In this document: positions 26,560 through 36,701 of the stretch, piece by piece
Layout: the number at the start of each line of letters is the position of its first letter
Position numbering within the stretch: the stretch's first letter is position 1
Source: Cryobacterium psychrophilum
Lineage (GTDB): Bacteria; Actinomycetota; Actinomycetes; Actinomycetales; Microbacteriaceae
DNA length: 64,000 bases
Assembly (NCBI RefSeq): GCF_004365915.1
Contig: NZ_SODI01000001.1
Span: 1,798,001-1,862,000 of the forward strand
Direction: 5' to 3'
Translations under genes and position numbers: made by a program
The notes under the pieces: model-generated
Seen by the model: the letters and a program-made list of their open reading frames with translations, nothing else
Databases searched by the model: none
What the model was told of the DNA's origin: nothing

Positions 26560-27320
26560 TCCTGACCGCGGCTGCGTTCGGGCTCATCGTTGGCGGACTA
26601 CTGGGCCTGGTCGGTGGCGGGGGATCCATCCTCGCCGTCCCCGCATTGGTCTATGGGGTAGGACTGCCACTTGCCGTGGCGATCCCGACGTCGCTGGTGG
26701 TTGTCGGTGCGTCGTCCGCCGTCGCGGTGCTCCCCCGGCTGCGCGGAGGAGTGAACTGGCGCCTGGCACTGATCGTTGGCGCCTCAGGAACGGTGACCGC
26801 CTTCCTGGGGGCCGCGGTGAACCGCCTTCTGGACCCCCGGGTGCTGCTCCTGGCCTTCGCCGCGATCATGGTCTTCGCGGGCGTCAGGATGCTGTTGCCG
26901 TCCACGTCGACCGGCGGGGCCTGTGCGCTGCCGGGGGGCGGCGTGAATTGGCGGACCTGCCTGCCCAAGGCGATCGCTACCGGCGCCGTTGTGGGGTTCC
27001 TCACCGGACTTCTCGGCGTGGGCGGCGGGTTCCTCCTGGTCCCCGCACTCACCCTCGTCCTGGGCCTGCCCATGGCCGTGACGGTGGGGACCTCCCTGGT
27101 CATCATTGTCATCAACTCAGTCGCGGGGTTCACGGCCCATCTGGGAGACCTACAGATCGATTGGGCCGTGACGGCAGCCTTCGCCGGTACGGCCATGATT
27201 GCGTCGCTCGCCGCAGGCCGGCTCGGACGGAAGATCCCGGACCAGATCCTCAAACGCGGCTTCGCAATCCTGGTCCTGGTCATAGCCGTCTATGTGGCCC
27301 TGCAGGCGCTACTGCCCTGA
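26556..27320 (+). CDS. TauE/SafE family permease (probable sulfite/sulfur anion exporter)
   Basis: 254 residues, about eight membrane helices in two repeats, each opening with a glycine motif: GLLGLVGGGGSILAVPALVYG near 15 and GFLTGLLGVGGGFLLVPALTL near 145. TauE/SafE proteins move sulfite or organosulfonates. Translationally coupled to the rhodanese-membrane gene. In CstR-type operons such a permease is thought to expel the sulfite formed by persulfide oxidation; the direction is inferred. Confidence 0.9.
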   Translation: MILTAAAFGLIVGGLLGLVGGGGSILAVPALVYGVGLPLAVAIPTSLVVVGASSAVAVLPRLRGGVNWRLALIVGASGTVTAFLGAAVNRLLDPRVLLLAFAAIMVFAGVRMLLPSTSTGGACALPGGGVNWRTCLPKAIATGAVVGFLTGLLGVGGGFLLVPALTLVLGLPMAVTVGTSLVIIVINSVAGFTAHLGDLQIDWAVTAAFAGTAMIASLAAGRLGRKIPDQILKRGFAILVLVIAVYVALQALLP

Positions 27321-27334
27321 GGGCGTTAGGGCAC

Positions 27335-27375
27335 AAAGAAGGCGACGGAGGAATGATTCCTCCGTCGCCTTCTTT
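27335..27375. terminator. Strong bidirectional terminator
   Basis: A perfect 20-bp inverted repeat (27335-27354 and 27356-27375) flanked by AAA on one side and TTT on the other, placed between the convergent permease and persulfide dioxygenase genes. It should end both transcripts. Confidence 0.93.
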
Positions 27376-27384
27376 GATCCCGGG

Positions 27385-28797
27385 CTACTTGTCGGCGGAG
27401 ACCGTCTCCCGCGACTGCTGCCAGGCGGCCCAGCCGAGGTAGCTTCCGTCGAGTTCGACGACGTCGTAGCCGGCGCGGCGCAGGGCGCTGGCGGCGACGG
27501 AGTTACGGACTCCGCTCTGGCAGTAGCTGACGATCGTGCCGTTGGCGGGGAGCTGGTCCAGGTGCCACATGACTCGACCGCCACTGAGCTGCTGGGAGCC
27601 GGGGATGTGTCCGGCGGAGTGCTCGGTGCGGTTGCGGACATCCAGAACCAGGGCGGCGTCGATGGTGTCGAGATCGCTCGGCTGAATCAGCTTGGGGATG
27701 CTGGTGGGCAGTCCGTCAAAGCTGGTAACGAAACCGGCGATCTTGTCGATGCCGACGCGCACGAGGTGGTCCCACATTTCCTGCGCGGCTGCCTGATTCG
27801 GAGCGAGCAGCACGAGCGGGTTCGTGTCGGTTTCCGGGTTCACGACCCAGGCGCCAAAGCTCGCCGTGGACTTTCCGGCGGGGATGTTCACGGAGCGGGT
27901 GACGGTGCCCTCGTGGACCTGTGCGTTGTTGCGGGTGTCGACGAAGGTCACCGTGTCTGCGTCCAGATCCCGCGCAACGTCGGCGAGGTCCAGCTCGACG
28001 AGCGGGGCGCGCTCGCCCATGACGGCCGGGCCATCACGGTTTTCTCTCTTCATCCGGCCGAAGTAGGCGTGCGCGTCCGGCTGGCCGTCGAGGAGCTCGT
28101 TGATGAAGCCCTCCTCGTCGTCGGCGGCGAGGTACGGGCCCCACCATGAGTAGAGCCGTTCGTAGCCAACCGTGCTGGACGGGAGCGCGCCGAGGGCTTT
28201 GCCGCAGGCGCTGCCCGCTCCGTGACCGGGGTGCACCTGCACATGGTCCGGCAGCGTCAGAAACTTGTCGCGCAGGCTGGAGAAGAGCTGCCTGGCACCC
28301 ACGAAGCGAGTATCGATGCCGCCGGCTGCCTCGTCGAGCAGGTCAGGCCGACCCAGGTCCCCGGAAAAGACGAAGTCGCCGGAGAGCAGGTAGCCGGGAG
28401 TATTGGCGAAGGCGCCGTCGGTGATGAGGAAGGAGAGATGCTCGGGGGTGTGGCCCGGCGTGTGGAGAGCCTTGACCGTGATGTTGCCGAGGGTGACCAC
28501 ATCGCCGTTGTTCAGGCGCTCGGCATCAAAGCCGTACTGCCAGTCGGTTCCACCCTCCCCGGAGACGTAGAGGGTGGCGCCGGTCGCGCCGGCCAGCTCA
28601 CGGGTTCCGGAGAGGAAATCTGCGTGAATGTGGGTTTCGGCGACGGCCACGATCTTCATGCCGTTGGCGGCGGCCAGCGATTCGTAGACAGCGATGTCAC
28701 GGCGGGGATCGACGACGATCGCCTCGCCCTTGCTCTGACAGCCGATGAAGTAGCTGGCCTGGGCGAGGTCCTGGTCGTAAATGCGCTCGAGTAGCAT
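27385..28797 (-). CDS. Persulfide dioxygenase-rhodanese fusion (MBL fold), CstB-like
   Basis: 470 residues. The N-terminal metallo-beta-lactamase fold has the metal motif THIHADFLSG near 56, HTPGHTPEH near 113 and SGDFVFSGDLGRPDL near 140, as in ETHE1-type persulfide dioxygenases. A degenerate rhodanese follows (about 260-360), then an active one (about 375-465) with the YCQSGVRNS Cys loop, the CstB layout. It oxidises persulfide to sulfite or thiosulfate. A strong GAAGGAG precedes the ATG, and a CsoR/CstR-like palindrome lies about 75 bp upstream. Confidence 0.92.
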   Translation of the reverse strand: MLLERIYDQDLAQASYFIGCQSKGEAIVVDPRRDIAVYESLAAANGMKIVAVAETHIHADFLSGTRELAGATGATLYVSGEGGTDWQYGFDAERLNNGDVVTLGNITVKALHTPGHTPEHLSFLITDGAFANTPGYLLSGDFVFSGDLGRPDLLDEAAGGIDTRFVGARQLFSSLRDKFLTLPDHVQVHPGHGAGSACGKALGALPSSTVGYERLYSWWGPYLAADDEEGFINELLDGQPDAHAYFGRMKRENRDGPAVMGERAPLVELDLADVARDLDADTVTFVDTRNNAQVHEGTVTRSVNIPAGKSTASFGAWVVNPETDTNPLVLLAPNQAAAQEMWDHLVRVGIDKIAGFVTSFDGLPTSIPKLIQPSDLDTIDAALVLDVRNRTEHSAGHIPGSQQLSGGRVMWHLDQLPANGTIVSYCQSGVRNSVAASALRRAGYDVVELDGSYLGWAAWQQSRETVSADK

Positions 28798-29139
28798 GGA
28801 TCTCCTTCGTAATTCGGTGGTGGAAGCATTCGGGAGGGGAACCCCCCGCTCTTTTACCTACAACCCACAATACCCCCCTAGGTATACGAAGACGAATCGC
28901 TCCGCTAACGAACAGCCGTCGACCCGCCCAGTCGAGTGCCGCGAACCTCATGGCTCAGTGCACCTGGTTGGGGGCCTCGGCGAGACCAAGCAAGCCACCG
29001 AGGCCGGCGATTCTCACCGGTCGCGGGCAGGCCGAGCAGCACCTGGACGTTGACGGTGAACTCACCCTGGTCCTCGCCCTGAACGGGCCTCTCCCGGCCC
29101 GCCGGCGGCGACATGCCTACCCGGCGGGCCGGGTACTCC
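28798..29139. other. Intergenic region with promoter of the persulfide dioxygenase gene
   Basis: 342 bp between two minus-strand genes. It holds the Shine-Dalgarno and the operator at 28870-28885. The rest (about 28920-29139) has codon-like composition but no frame with a recognisable protein. Confidence 0.5.
28870..28885. promoter_or_regulatory. Second CsoR/CstR-type operator
   Basis: ATACCCCCCTAGGTAT has ATACC-N6-GGTAT symmetry, the same spacing as ATACC-N6-GGTAA at 25422. It lies about 75 bp upstream of the CstB-like start, so one repressor probably controls both convergent sulfur units. Confidence 0.75.
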
Positions 29140-30069
29140 CTAGGGGAGCACGTGGCCCGCTGACGTGAACAGGCGGTACCACTCAGGTCGGGTGAGCGGC
29201 ACGTCGGCGCCGGCCGCGGCATCCGTCATGTGGGAGATATTCGTGGTGCCGAGCACGACCTGGATGTTCGCGGGGTGCCGGGTGATCCACGCGACGGCGA
29301 TGGCCGCGGGAGTCACCTCGTACTTCACGGCGAGTTCGTCGATGACGTCGTTGAGGGCCGAGTACGTCTCGCGATCGCCGAGGAAGATTCCGTCGAAGAA
29401 CCCCCTCTGGAACGGCGACCACGCCTGCAGGGTGATGCCGTTGAGGCGGGCATGGTCAATAATGCCGTTGCCACGGTCCACGGACTGCTCGAGGCCGGCC
29501 ATGTTCGCCGACATGCCCGCAGTGATCATCGGCGCGTGCGTGAGGCTGAGCTGCACCTGGTTCACAATGAGGGGCTGGCGCACCGAGCTCTTGAGCAGCT
29601 CGATCTGGCCCGGCGTGTGGTTGGAGACTCCGAAGTTGCGCACCTTTCCGGCGCTCTGCAGTTCGTCGAAGGCCGCAGCCACCTCGTCGGGCTCCACGAG
29701 AGTGTCGGGGCGGTGCAGCAGCAACAGGTCAAGATAATCGGTCTGTAGGGCCGCCAGGGACTCGTCGACGGAGCGCAGAATGTGCTCGGTGGAGAAATCC
29801 CAGAATCCGGAGCGGATGCCGACCTTCGACTGGATCGTGACGGCCGCACGCTCCGCGGCGGAGAAGGTCACAGCGTCGCCGAAGCGCTTCTCGCATTCGT
29901 GCGGCTCTGCGCCGTAGATGTCGGCGTGGTCGAAGAAGTTGATGCCGGCGTCCCGGGCGCCGCCCACGAGCGAGCGAATGTCGGCATCGGTCATCGAGGA
30001 GATCCTCATCAAGCCCAGGAGGATGCTGGACGTTTCGAGGTTGGTGTTCGGCAGGGTCTGCGATTTCAT
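29140..30069 (-). CDS. Aldo/keto reductase, YdhF-like
   Basis: 309 residues. (beta/alpha)8 NADPH reductase with the catalytic set visible: Asp and Tyr in FFDHADIYG near 47, Lys in TIQSKVGIR near 80, His in LLLLHRPD near 117; C-terminal VLGTTNISHM binds the cofactor phosphate region. Closest in style to E. coli YdhF; substrate unknown. CACAGT ends 5 nt before the ATG with no Shine-Dalgarno, a probable leaderless start. Confidence 0.88.
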   Translation of the reverse strand: MKSQTLPNTNLETSSILLGLMRISSMTDADIRSLVGGARDAGINFFDHADIYGAEPHECEKRFGDAVTFSAAERAAVTIQSKVGIRSGFWDFSTEHILRSVDESLAALQTDYLDLLLLHRPDTLVEPDEVAAAFDELQSAGKVRNFGVSNHTPGQIELLKSSVRQPLIVNQVQLSLTHAPMITAGMSANMAGLEQSVDRGNGIIDHARLNGITLQAWSPFQRGFFDGIFLGDRETYSALNDVIDELAVKYEVTPAAIAVAWITRHPANIQVVLGTTNISHMTDAAAGADVPLTRPEWYRLFTSAGHVLP

Positions 30070-30397
30070 GGTTCTACTGTGACGCAGTTCCCCCGAACGC
30101 CCAAAGACCCGAGCGCTGGCGTGTGGCTCCCGGCAGACACGGTTCAGGGCCGGGTGCCGGATCATCGGATCGACACGTTGTTTCCTCTGGGCCCGGGAGA
30201 GGCGGCCCGAGAACAGGCGGCGCGGGGCAACCAACCAGGGATACCGCCCGCATCTCGACCGCCCCGAACTCAATTCCTGAAACACCACGGGCAAACCCTC
30301 AGCCGGCGGACTCAGCTGCACGGTAGCCTGTGCCATACCGATTCCGGGCCCAGCGTCGGATATTCGGCCTGAATCACCTGATCAAAGGAGATTATTC
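30070..30397. other. Intergenic region between divergent AKR and acyl-CoA ligase genes
   Basis: 328 bp without a convincing gene. A TAGCCT near 30325 may be the -10 of the ligase gene; the ligase Shine-Dalgarno AAAGGAG is at 30384-30390. Confidence 0.45.
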
Positions 30398-31987
30398 GTG
30401 TTCACGAGCCCCTACGCCCCCGTTGTCATCCCCGATGAGAGCATCTATGACTACCTGTTCAGCGACCTCACCGAGGCCGAACTCGACCAGATCGCCATCG
30501 TCGATGGGGCCACCGGCGCGCCAACGAGCTATCGAACCCTGGTCAGCCAGATCAATCGCGTGGCGGCGGCTCTCGCCGAGCGCGGCGTCGCCGCCGGCAC
30601 GGTCGTGGGGCTGCTCTGTCCAAACATTCCGGCGTTCGCGAGCGTCTTTCACGGCATCCTGCGCTCGGGCGCCACGGTCACCACCGTCAATTCGCTGTAC
30701 ACCCCCGGCGAGATCCAGCGGCAGCTCGAGGACTCGGGAGCGACCTGGCTCATGACGGTCAGCCCCCTGCTTGCGGGCGCGCGCGCGGCGGCCCATGCCG
30801 CCGGCATTGCCGATGACCGCGTCGTCGTGCTCGATGGTGCGCCGGGGCATCCCTCACTCGCCGACCTCCTGGCAACGGATGCCGCGGTGCCCGATGTGTC
30901 CATCGACTCCGCCACGCATGTGGCCGTGTTGCCCTTCTCGTCGGGAACCACCGGCCGGGCCAAGGGCGTCATGCTCAGCCACCGCAACCTGGTCGCCAAC
31001 GTGCAGCAGGCCCGCGGCCTGGTCGGGGTCGTGCCGGAAGACCGCGTGCTGGCGCTGCTGCCGTTCTTCCACATCTACGGCATGACGGTGCTGCTCAACC
31101 TCGCGTTCAAGCAGCGGGCGGCCCTGGTGACCATGGCCAAATTCGACCTGACCGAGTTCCTGCGCATCATCCAGGATGAACGGTGCAGCTACGTGTTCAT
31201 CGCCCCGCCGATTGCGGTGGCCCTGGCGAAGCATCCGCTCGTTGATAGCTACGACCTGTCGAGCGTGCACACGATCCTTTCCGGCGCGGCCCCGCTCAGC
31301 GGCGCGCTGGCTGAGGCGGTGGCGACCCGGCTGGGCTGCCGGATACTGCAGGGCTACGGCATGACCGAGGCGAGCCCGGTCAGTCATCTGATACCGATCG
31401 ACGCACCCGAAATTTCCCGGGACTCGGTCGGCGTCACCATTCCCAACATGGACTGCATGCTCGTGTCGCTGGAGACGGGCGAGGAGATCCCGCTGCCGAG
31501 CGAGGGCGTGAGCGGCCCGGGCGAGCTTCTCGTGCGCGGCCCGAACGTGATGCTCGGCTACCTCGGCAATGACCAGGCGACCCACGAAACGATCGATGCC
31601 GACGGTTTTCTGCACACCGGCGATGTCGCGACGGTGAACGCGCAGGGTGTGGTGCGGATCGTGGACCGCAGCAAGGAGCTGATCAAGTACAAGGGGTATC
31701 AGATCGCACCGGCCGAGCTCGAGGCCCTGCTGCTGAGCCATGTGCACGTCGCGGATGTCGCGGTGATCGGGGTGCAGGACGCCGATGGGCAGGAGATTCC
31801 GAAGGCCTTCATCGTGGCCGTTTCGGTGGATGCCGTCGCGGCCGAGGTGCTCATGGAGTGGGTCGCCGAACGCGTCGCCCCGCACAAGAAGGTTCGGGTC
31901 GTGGAGTTCATCGACGTGATTCCGAAGTCCGCCTCCGGCAAAATCCTGCGCAAGGACCTGCGAGCACGGGAAGTCGCGGGAGCCTAG
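30398..31987 (+). CDS. AMP-dependent acyl-CoA ligase (4-coumarate-CoA ligase-like)
   Basis: 529 residues. ANL-family adenylating enzyme: P-loop LPFSSGTTGRAKGVMLSHRNL near 180, GYGMTEASPVSHL near 325, DGFLHTGDVATV near 408, and the C-terminal hinge and catalytic Lys in PKSASGKILRKDL near 510. It forms an acyl-CoA from an aromatic or fatty acid; the exact acid cannot be read. GTG start with AAAGGAG 7 nt upstream. Stands alone. Confidence 0.88.
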   Translation: MFTSPYAPVVIPDESIYDYLFSDLTEAELDQIAIVDGATGAPTSYRTLVSQINRVAAALAERGVAAGTVVGLLCPNIPAFASVFHGILRSGATVTTVNSLYTPGEIQRQLEDSGATWLMTVSPLLAGARAAAHAAGIADDRVVVLDGAPGHPSLADLLATDAAVPDVSIDSATHVAVLPFSSGTTGRAKGVMLSHRNLVANVQQARGLVGVVPEDRVLALLPFFHIYGMTVLLNLAFKQRAALVTMAKFDLTEFLRIIQDERCSYVFIAPPIAVALAKHPLVDSYDLSSVHTILSGAAPLSGALAEAVATRLGCRILQGYGMTEASPVSHLIPIDAPEISRDSVGVTIPNMDCMLVSLETGEEIPLPSEGVSGPGELLVRGPNVMLGYLGNDQATHETIDADGFLHTGDVATVNAQGVVRIVDRSKELIKYKGYQIAPAELEALLLSHVHVADVAVIGVQDADGQEIPKAFIVAVSVDAVAAEVLMEWVAERVAPHKKVRVVEFIDVIPKSASGKILRKDLRAREVAGA

Positions 31988-32044
31988 CGGGGCGACGGAT
32001 AGACTGAGGAGGTCAAGCATCCGCTATATCTGGGAGAACGCCAC

Positions 32045-34351
32045 GTGACCGCTGTTTCCAACACCCACTCCGGCGGCGTCGCAGACACCGTCGCGAACGC
32101 TGCAGCAACGCCCGAGAAGGAGCAGCCGTACGGCGCGCTCGGACTCAAGGCCGACGAGTACGCGAAGATCCGCGAAATTCTGGGCCGCCGCCCCACCTCG
32201 GGCGAGCTCGCCATGTACTCGGTGATGTGGAGCGAACACTGTTCCTACAAGAGCTCCAAGATGTACCTGCGTCAGTTCGGCGACAAGGTGTCCCCCGAAA
32301 TGACCAAGAACCTCATGGTGGGCATGGGCGAAAACGCCGGCGTGCTCGATGTGGGCGAGGGGTGGGCCGTCACGTTCAAGATCGAATCGCACAACCATCC
32401 CTCCTACATTGAGCCGTTCCAGGGCGCCGCAACCGGTGTTGGCGGAATCGTGCGCGACATCATCTCGATGGGCGCCCGCCCGGTGGCCGTGATGGACGCC
32501 CTGCGCTTCGGCTCCATTGCCGACCCCGACACGGCGCGCGTTGTGCACGGCGTCGTCTCCGGCATCTCGTTCTACGGCAACTGCCTCGGCCTGCCCAACA
32601 TCGGCGGCGAGACCTACTTCGACGCCGTGTACCAGGGCAACCCGCTAGTCAACGCGCTCTCCGTCGGCGTGCTGCGCCACGAAGACCTGCACCTGGCCAA
32701 TGCGCGCGGCGCCGGCAACAAGGTGGTTCTCTTCGGGGCCCGCACCGGCGGCGACGGCATTGGCGGGGCATCCATTCTCGCCTCCGACACGTTTTCTGCA
32801 GGCGGACCGACCAAGCGCCCCGCCGTGCAGGTGGGCGACCCGTTCGCCGAGAAGGTGCTCATTGAGTGCTGCCTCGAGCTGTTCCAGGACAAGCTCGTCG
32901 AGGGCATTCAGGACCTCGGGGCCGCCGGAATTAGTTGCGCCACGAGCGAGCTCGCCTCCAACGGAGACGGTGGCATGTTCATCGAACTCGACAAGGTGCT
33001 GCTGCGCGACCCCACGCTCACTGCCGAAGAGATCCTCATGTCGGAGAGCCAGGAACGCATGATGGCCATCGTGACGCCAGAGAAGCTTGAGGGCTTCCTC
33101 GCCGTCACGAAGAAGTGGGACGTTGAGACCAGCGTGCTCGGCGAGGTGACCGACACCGGCCGCCTCATCATCAACTGGCACGGCGAGGAGATCGTCAACG
33201 TTCTTCCCCGAACCGTGGCCGTCGATGGCCCCGTCTACGAGCGCCCCCTCACCTACCCCACCTGGATCGACGCGCTGCAGGCCGATTCCGCGAGCGCGCT
33301 GCCCCGCGCCCTCGACGCCGAGACCCTGCGCACGCAGTTCCTCGACCTGCTGGGCTCGCCCAACCTCGCCGACCCGAGCTGGATCACCGACCAGTATGAC
33401 CATTACGTGGGCGGCAACACGGCCCTCGCCTTCCCCGACGACGGCGGCATGATTCGCGTCGACGAGGAGAGCGGCCTCGGCTTCGCCATCGCCACCGATG
33501 CGAACGGTCGTTACTGCCAGCTCGACCCCTACCGTGGCGCGCAGCTCGCCCTCGCTGAGGCCTACCGCAACGTGGCCGCGACCGGTGCTGTGCCGGCAGG
33601 CGTGAGCGACTGCCTCAACTTCGGTTCCCCCGAGAACCCGGAGGTCATGTGGCAGTTCCGTGAAGCCGTTACGGCTTTGGCCGACGGATGCCTTGAGCTC
33701 GGCATCCCTGTCACCGGCGGTAACGTGTCGTTCTACAACCAGACCGGCGATCAGCCAATTCACCCCACCCCGGTCGTCGCCGTGCTCGGCGTGATCGATG
33801 ACGTGGGACGCCGTACCCCGAGCGGCTGGCAGGACGACGGACACAACATCTACCTGCTCGGCACCACTGCCGAGGAACTCGACGGCTCGGCGTGGTCGGG
33901 CGTGGTGCACAACCACCTCGGCGGCCGCCCGCCGGCCGTTGACCTGAAGCGCGAAGTGGCCCTTGCCGGACTGCTGCACGCCGCATCAAAGGAAGCCCTC
34001 ATCGACAGCGCGCACGACCTGAGCGAGGGCGGGCTGGCCCAGGCCCTCGCCGAGGCCGTGATGCGTTTCGGCGTTGGCGCTCGCGTGTGGCTGGGCGATA
34101 TTTGCGAGCGCGACGGCGTCGACGCATCCGTTGCCCTGTTCTCGGAGTCGGCCGGTCGCGTGATCGTGTCGGTTCCGCGCGAAGACGACGTGAAGTTCCT
34201 CGGCCTGTGTAAGGGTCGCGAGTACCCGGTGTTGCGCATCGGCGTCACGGATGCCGAACTGGGCGCGCTGGAGATTCAGGATCACTTCTCGGTGTCTAGC
34301 GACGACCTGCAGGCGCGCCACAGCTCCACGCTGCCCGCCGCGTTCGCCTAA
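32045..34351 (+). CDS. purL: Phosphoribosylformylglycinamidine synthase subunit PurL
   Basis: 768 residues, the small-PurL type that needs PurS and PurQ. Signatures: [13 protein letters not shown] near 60 (catalytic His), [20 protein letters not shown] near 115, [35 protein letters not shown] near 180 and [14 protein letters not shown] near 657. The GTG start has GGGAG about 9 nt upstream, and TAGACT near 32000 may be the -10. Encoded 8 kb from purSQ. Confidence 0.97.
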   Translation: MTAVSNTHSGGVADTVANAAATPEKEQPYGALGLKADEYAKIREILGRRPTSGELAMYSVMWSEHCSYKSSKMYLRQFGDKVSPEMTKNLMVGMGENAGVLDVGEGWAVTFKIESHNHPSYIEPFQGAATGVGGIVRDIISMGARPVAVMDALRFGSIADPDTARVVHGVVSGISFYGNCLGLPNIGGETYFDAVYQGNPLVNALSVGVLRHEDLHLANARGAGNKVVLFGARTGGDGIGGASILASDTFSAGGPTKRPAVQVGDPFAEKVLIECCLELFQDKLVEGIQDLGAAGISCATSELASNGDGGMFIELDKVLLRDPTLTAEEILMSESQERMMAIVTPEKLEGFLAVTKKWDVETSVLGEVTDTGRLIINWHGEEIVNVLPRTVAVDGPVYERPLTYPTWIDALQADSASALPRALDAETLRTQFLDLLGSPNLADPSWITDQYDHYVGGNTALAFPDDGGMIRVDEESGLGFAIATDANGRYCQLDPYRGAQLALAEAYRNVAATGAVPAGVSDCLNFGSPENPEVMWQFREAVTALADGCLELGIPVTGGNVSFYNQTGDQPIHPTPVVAVLGVIDDVGRRTPSGWQDDGHNIYLLGTTAEELDGSAWSGVVHNHLGGRPPAVDLKREVALAGLLHAASKEALIDSAHDLSEGGLAQALAEAVMRFGVGARVWLGDICERDGVDASVALFSESAGRVIVSVPREDDVKFLGLCKGREYPVLRIGVTDAELGALEIQDHFSVSSDDLQARHSSTLPAAFA

Positions 34352-34388
34352 CCGGCGCCGCCCTGCAGCCGTCCGGCTGTGGGGCGCG

Positions 34389-35339
34389 CTACACTGCGAA
34401 CTCGACCCAGAGCGGGTAGTGGTCGGAGATGCGCCAGGAGAGCTTGCCCCGGTCCAACCCCGGGTACACGTGCACCGGAAAGTCGAACGACCCGCCCCGC
34501 CCGGTATACGTGAGGCCACGGAGCAGGGACTGCACCGGGTTGGTGTTCGTCGTGAACCAGGCAATCTGGTCATAGAAATGCGCGGACTTGTCATCGTCGA
34601 AGATGGTGCGCGGCAGGTCGTTGAGCTCGGGCGGCGGGAACAGCCCGGTCTCGATGAACGCGTCGTAGAGCGGGTTGCCGTGCCGGTCGATGTTGAAGTC
34701 ACCGAGCACGAGCAGATTGGTGTTCCAATCGTTCTTGCGGTCGGCCCAGGCACGCATCCACCGGGCAAACGCCTGGATCTCCGGGATTCGATCGCTCACA
34801 CTCCCCCAGAGGATGTGCACGGTCGTGAGGATGAACTCCACCCCGCCCCGGGTGAAACTCGCCGCATAGGGCGAGCGTGCAAATTGCACGGTCGCCCTGA
34901 CTCGCACCGCGGCGGGCAACACCACCTCGCCGACCAGACCGGAGGGCTGCACCCGAGTGGTGTCGTACAGAAACGTGAGTCGTTCCCCGTTGCCCGCGTC
35001 CCCCTCGGTGACGTCGGAGGTGAGCACGCGCCAGTTCGCGCCGAGCCGGTCCATCAGAAAGCGGAGCGCTGCCACGTTGCGGCGAACCTCCTGCACGGCC
35101 ACAACGTCGAAACGCGTCACGATCTCCGCGATGCTGGCCACGGCGCGCCAGTCCCGCTGCGGTGTGGTCGTTGCAGATGCGGACCAGGTGGGCGCGACGC
35201 CCGAAAAGGCCCGTAGATTCCAACTGCCGATGAGCAGGTTGCCTGGCCGTTTTGCCGGAACGACAGCGTCGACGGCGGCACCCAGGCGCGTGAGTTCCGT
35301 GGCCACATCTGCCGGCGTTTCGACCACCATACAGACCAT
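34389..35339 (-). CDS. Endonuclease/exonuclease/phosphatase family protein
   Basis: 316 residues. Fold motifs: IGSWNLRAFS near 42 (Asn), VVAVQEVRRN near 80 (metal Glu), TTVHILWGS near 170, LVLGDFNIDRHG near 210 (Asp/Asn pair) and ISDHYPLWVEF at the C-terminus (Asp-His). May be a nuclease or a phosphodiesterase; no secretion signal is seen. The ATG at 35330 is an alternative start (TATGGT ends 4 nt upstream of it). Convergent with purL. Confidence 0.85.
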   Translation of the reverse strand: MVCMVVETPADVATELTRLGAAVDAVVPAKRPGNLLIGSWNLRAFSGVAPTWSASATTTPQRDWRAVASIAEIVTRFDVVAVQEVRRNVAALRFLMDRLGANWRVLTSDVTEGDAGNGERLTFLYDTTRVQPSGLVGEVVLPAAVRVRATVQFARSPYAASFTRGGVEFILTTVHILWGSVSDRIPEIQAFARWMRAWADRKNDWNTNLLVLGDFNIDRHGNPLYDAFIETGLFPPPELNDLPRTIFDDDKSAHFYDQIAWFTTNTNPVQSLLRGLTYTGRGGSFDFPVHVYPGLDRGKLSWRISDHYPLWVEFAV

Positions 35340-35381
35340 AAAAGCACAGTTGGGCCGACCGGTCCAGTCCCTGCAGGCGGC

Positions 35382-36305
35382 TTAGAGCACGGGTTCCTCG
35401 ATGAGCGTCTCGGCCCGTTCCCACAGTTTTGCAGCCACGCCACGATCACGCGACGTGCGGGTGGCCGCCTGAAGCGTGGGTGCACCGCGGGTGAGGAAAC
35501 GCGGGCCGAAGTAGTCGCCGCCGTGGGCATCCGGGTCGATCGCCGCCCGCACGATGGGCCACGCGCCGTGTTGTTTACCCTGCGCGCCCACCAGCCGTTG
35601 CAGCCCGTCGATGACGCGTTTGACGGGTGTGATCTCGTTGATTCCCGGCACGGTGGGGGTCAGGCCGGAGATGGAATAACCGGGATGCGCCACGAGCGAC
35701 TGCACGGCGCCGGCACCCGCCGCGCGCAACCGACGGTCAAGCTCGAAACCGAACACCTGCATGGCAATCTTCGACTGGGCGTAGGCCTTCCAACCGTTGT
35801 ACGTGGTGGCGAGCTGCAGGTCCTCAAGGGAGGAATCCATCAGCCGAGAGATCATCGACCCCAGCGACACGACTCTGCTGCCCGGCGTTCGTCGCAGGGC
35901 GGGCAGGGCGCCGGCGGTGAGCGCGAAGTGACCGAGAAAGTTGGTGGCGAGAATGAGCTCGTGGCCGTCGAGGCTCACCAGCCGGTCGGCCGAGGGGTGC
36001 ACGATGCCGGCGTTGAGGATGAGCCCGTCCACGCGCGGAAGGGCACGCAGCCTCTCCGCGGCGGTACGCACGGACTCCAGGTCGGCCACGTCGAGCACCA
36101 TCGTCGAAACGGATGCCCCGGGCACGCGCGAGCGAATGGCCGTCATCGCCGTCTGCGCTCGCGCTTCATTGCGGCAGGCGAGCACCACGTGGGCGCCCGT
36201 GCTCGCGAGCTGCTCGCTCGTGAAGTAGCCGAGGCCCGCGTTGGCGCCGGTGACCACGAATGTCTTGCCCACCTGGGTGGGCAGCACGCGCGGGTTCCAG
36301 CTCAT
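35382..36305 (-). CDS. Short-chain dehydrogenase/reductase
   Basis: 307 residues. Classical SDR features: TGANAGLGYF near 18 (NADP binding), LILNAGI near 95, and the AYAQSK (YxxxK) catalytic pair near 175. Resembles retinol dehydrogenase/WW-domain oxidoreductase-type SDRs; substrate unknown. Its ATG overlaps the chorismate mutase stop by 4 nt. Confidence 0.87.
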   Translation of the reverse strand: MSWNPRVLPTQVGKTFVVTGANAGLGYFTSEQLASTGAHVVLACRNEARAQTAMTAIRSRVPGASVSTMVLDVADLESVRTAAERLRALPRVDGLILNAGIVHPSADRLVSLDGHELILATNFLGHFALTAGALPALRRTPGSRVVSLGSMISRLMDSSLEDLQLATTYNGWKAYAQSKIAMQVFGFELDRRLRAAGAGAVQSLVAHPGYSISGLTPTVPGINEITPVKRVIDGLQRLVGAQGKQHGAWPIVRAAIDPDAHGGDYFGPRFLTRGAPTLQAATRTSRDRGVAAKLWERAETLIEEPVL

Positions 36306-36643
36306 GGGGTGGCGGGAGCGGCGGAGCCGCCGGCGAGCCGCACATGGTGGTGGATGACCTCGGCGATCACGAAGTTGAGGAACTTCTCCGCGAAGGCGGG
36401 GTCGAGGTGTGCCTCGACGGCCAGGTTACGCAGCCGGTCGATCTGTTCCAGTTCGCGCCCGGGGTCGGCGGGCGGCAGCCCGTGAACGGCCTTGAGCCGA
36501 CCCACCTGCTGGGTGAATTTGAAGCGCTCCGCGAGCAGATGAATAAGCGCGGCGTCGATGTTGTCGATGCTCTCGCGAATGCTGTGCAACTGGTCAATCG
36601 CGTCTTGTCCCGCGTCAGCGGGTATTTCCTCGTTAACGGCCAT
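36302..36643 (-). CDS. Chorismate mutase, AroQ class
   Basis: 113 residues, all-helical AroQ type: an Ile-Asp-x-Ile-Asp helix (SIDNIDAALIHLLAERFKF) supplies the first Arg/Lys set, then Lys of VGRLKAVHG and the Glu/Gln helix RELEQIDRLRNLA. Converts chorismate to prephenate for Phe/Tyr. Start M at 36643; an upstream ATG at 36661 would add six residues. Cotranscribed with the SDR gene. Confidence 0.87.
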   Translation of the reverse strand: MAVNEEIPADAGQDAIDQLHSIRESIDNIDAALIHLLAERFKFTQQVGRLKAVHGLPPADPGRELEQIDRLRNLAVEAHLDPAFAEKFLNFVIAEVIHHHVRLAGGSAAPATP

Positions 36644-36701
36644 GCTTTGACGATAATGCATAGGTGTTGATCGGCTTTGCCCCGGCGCCTGCGGCGAACG
36701 G

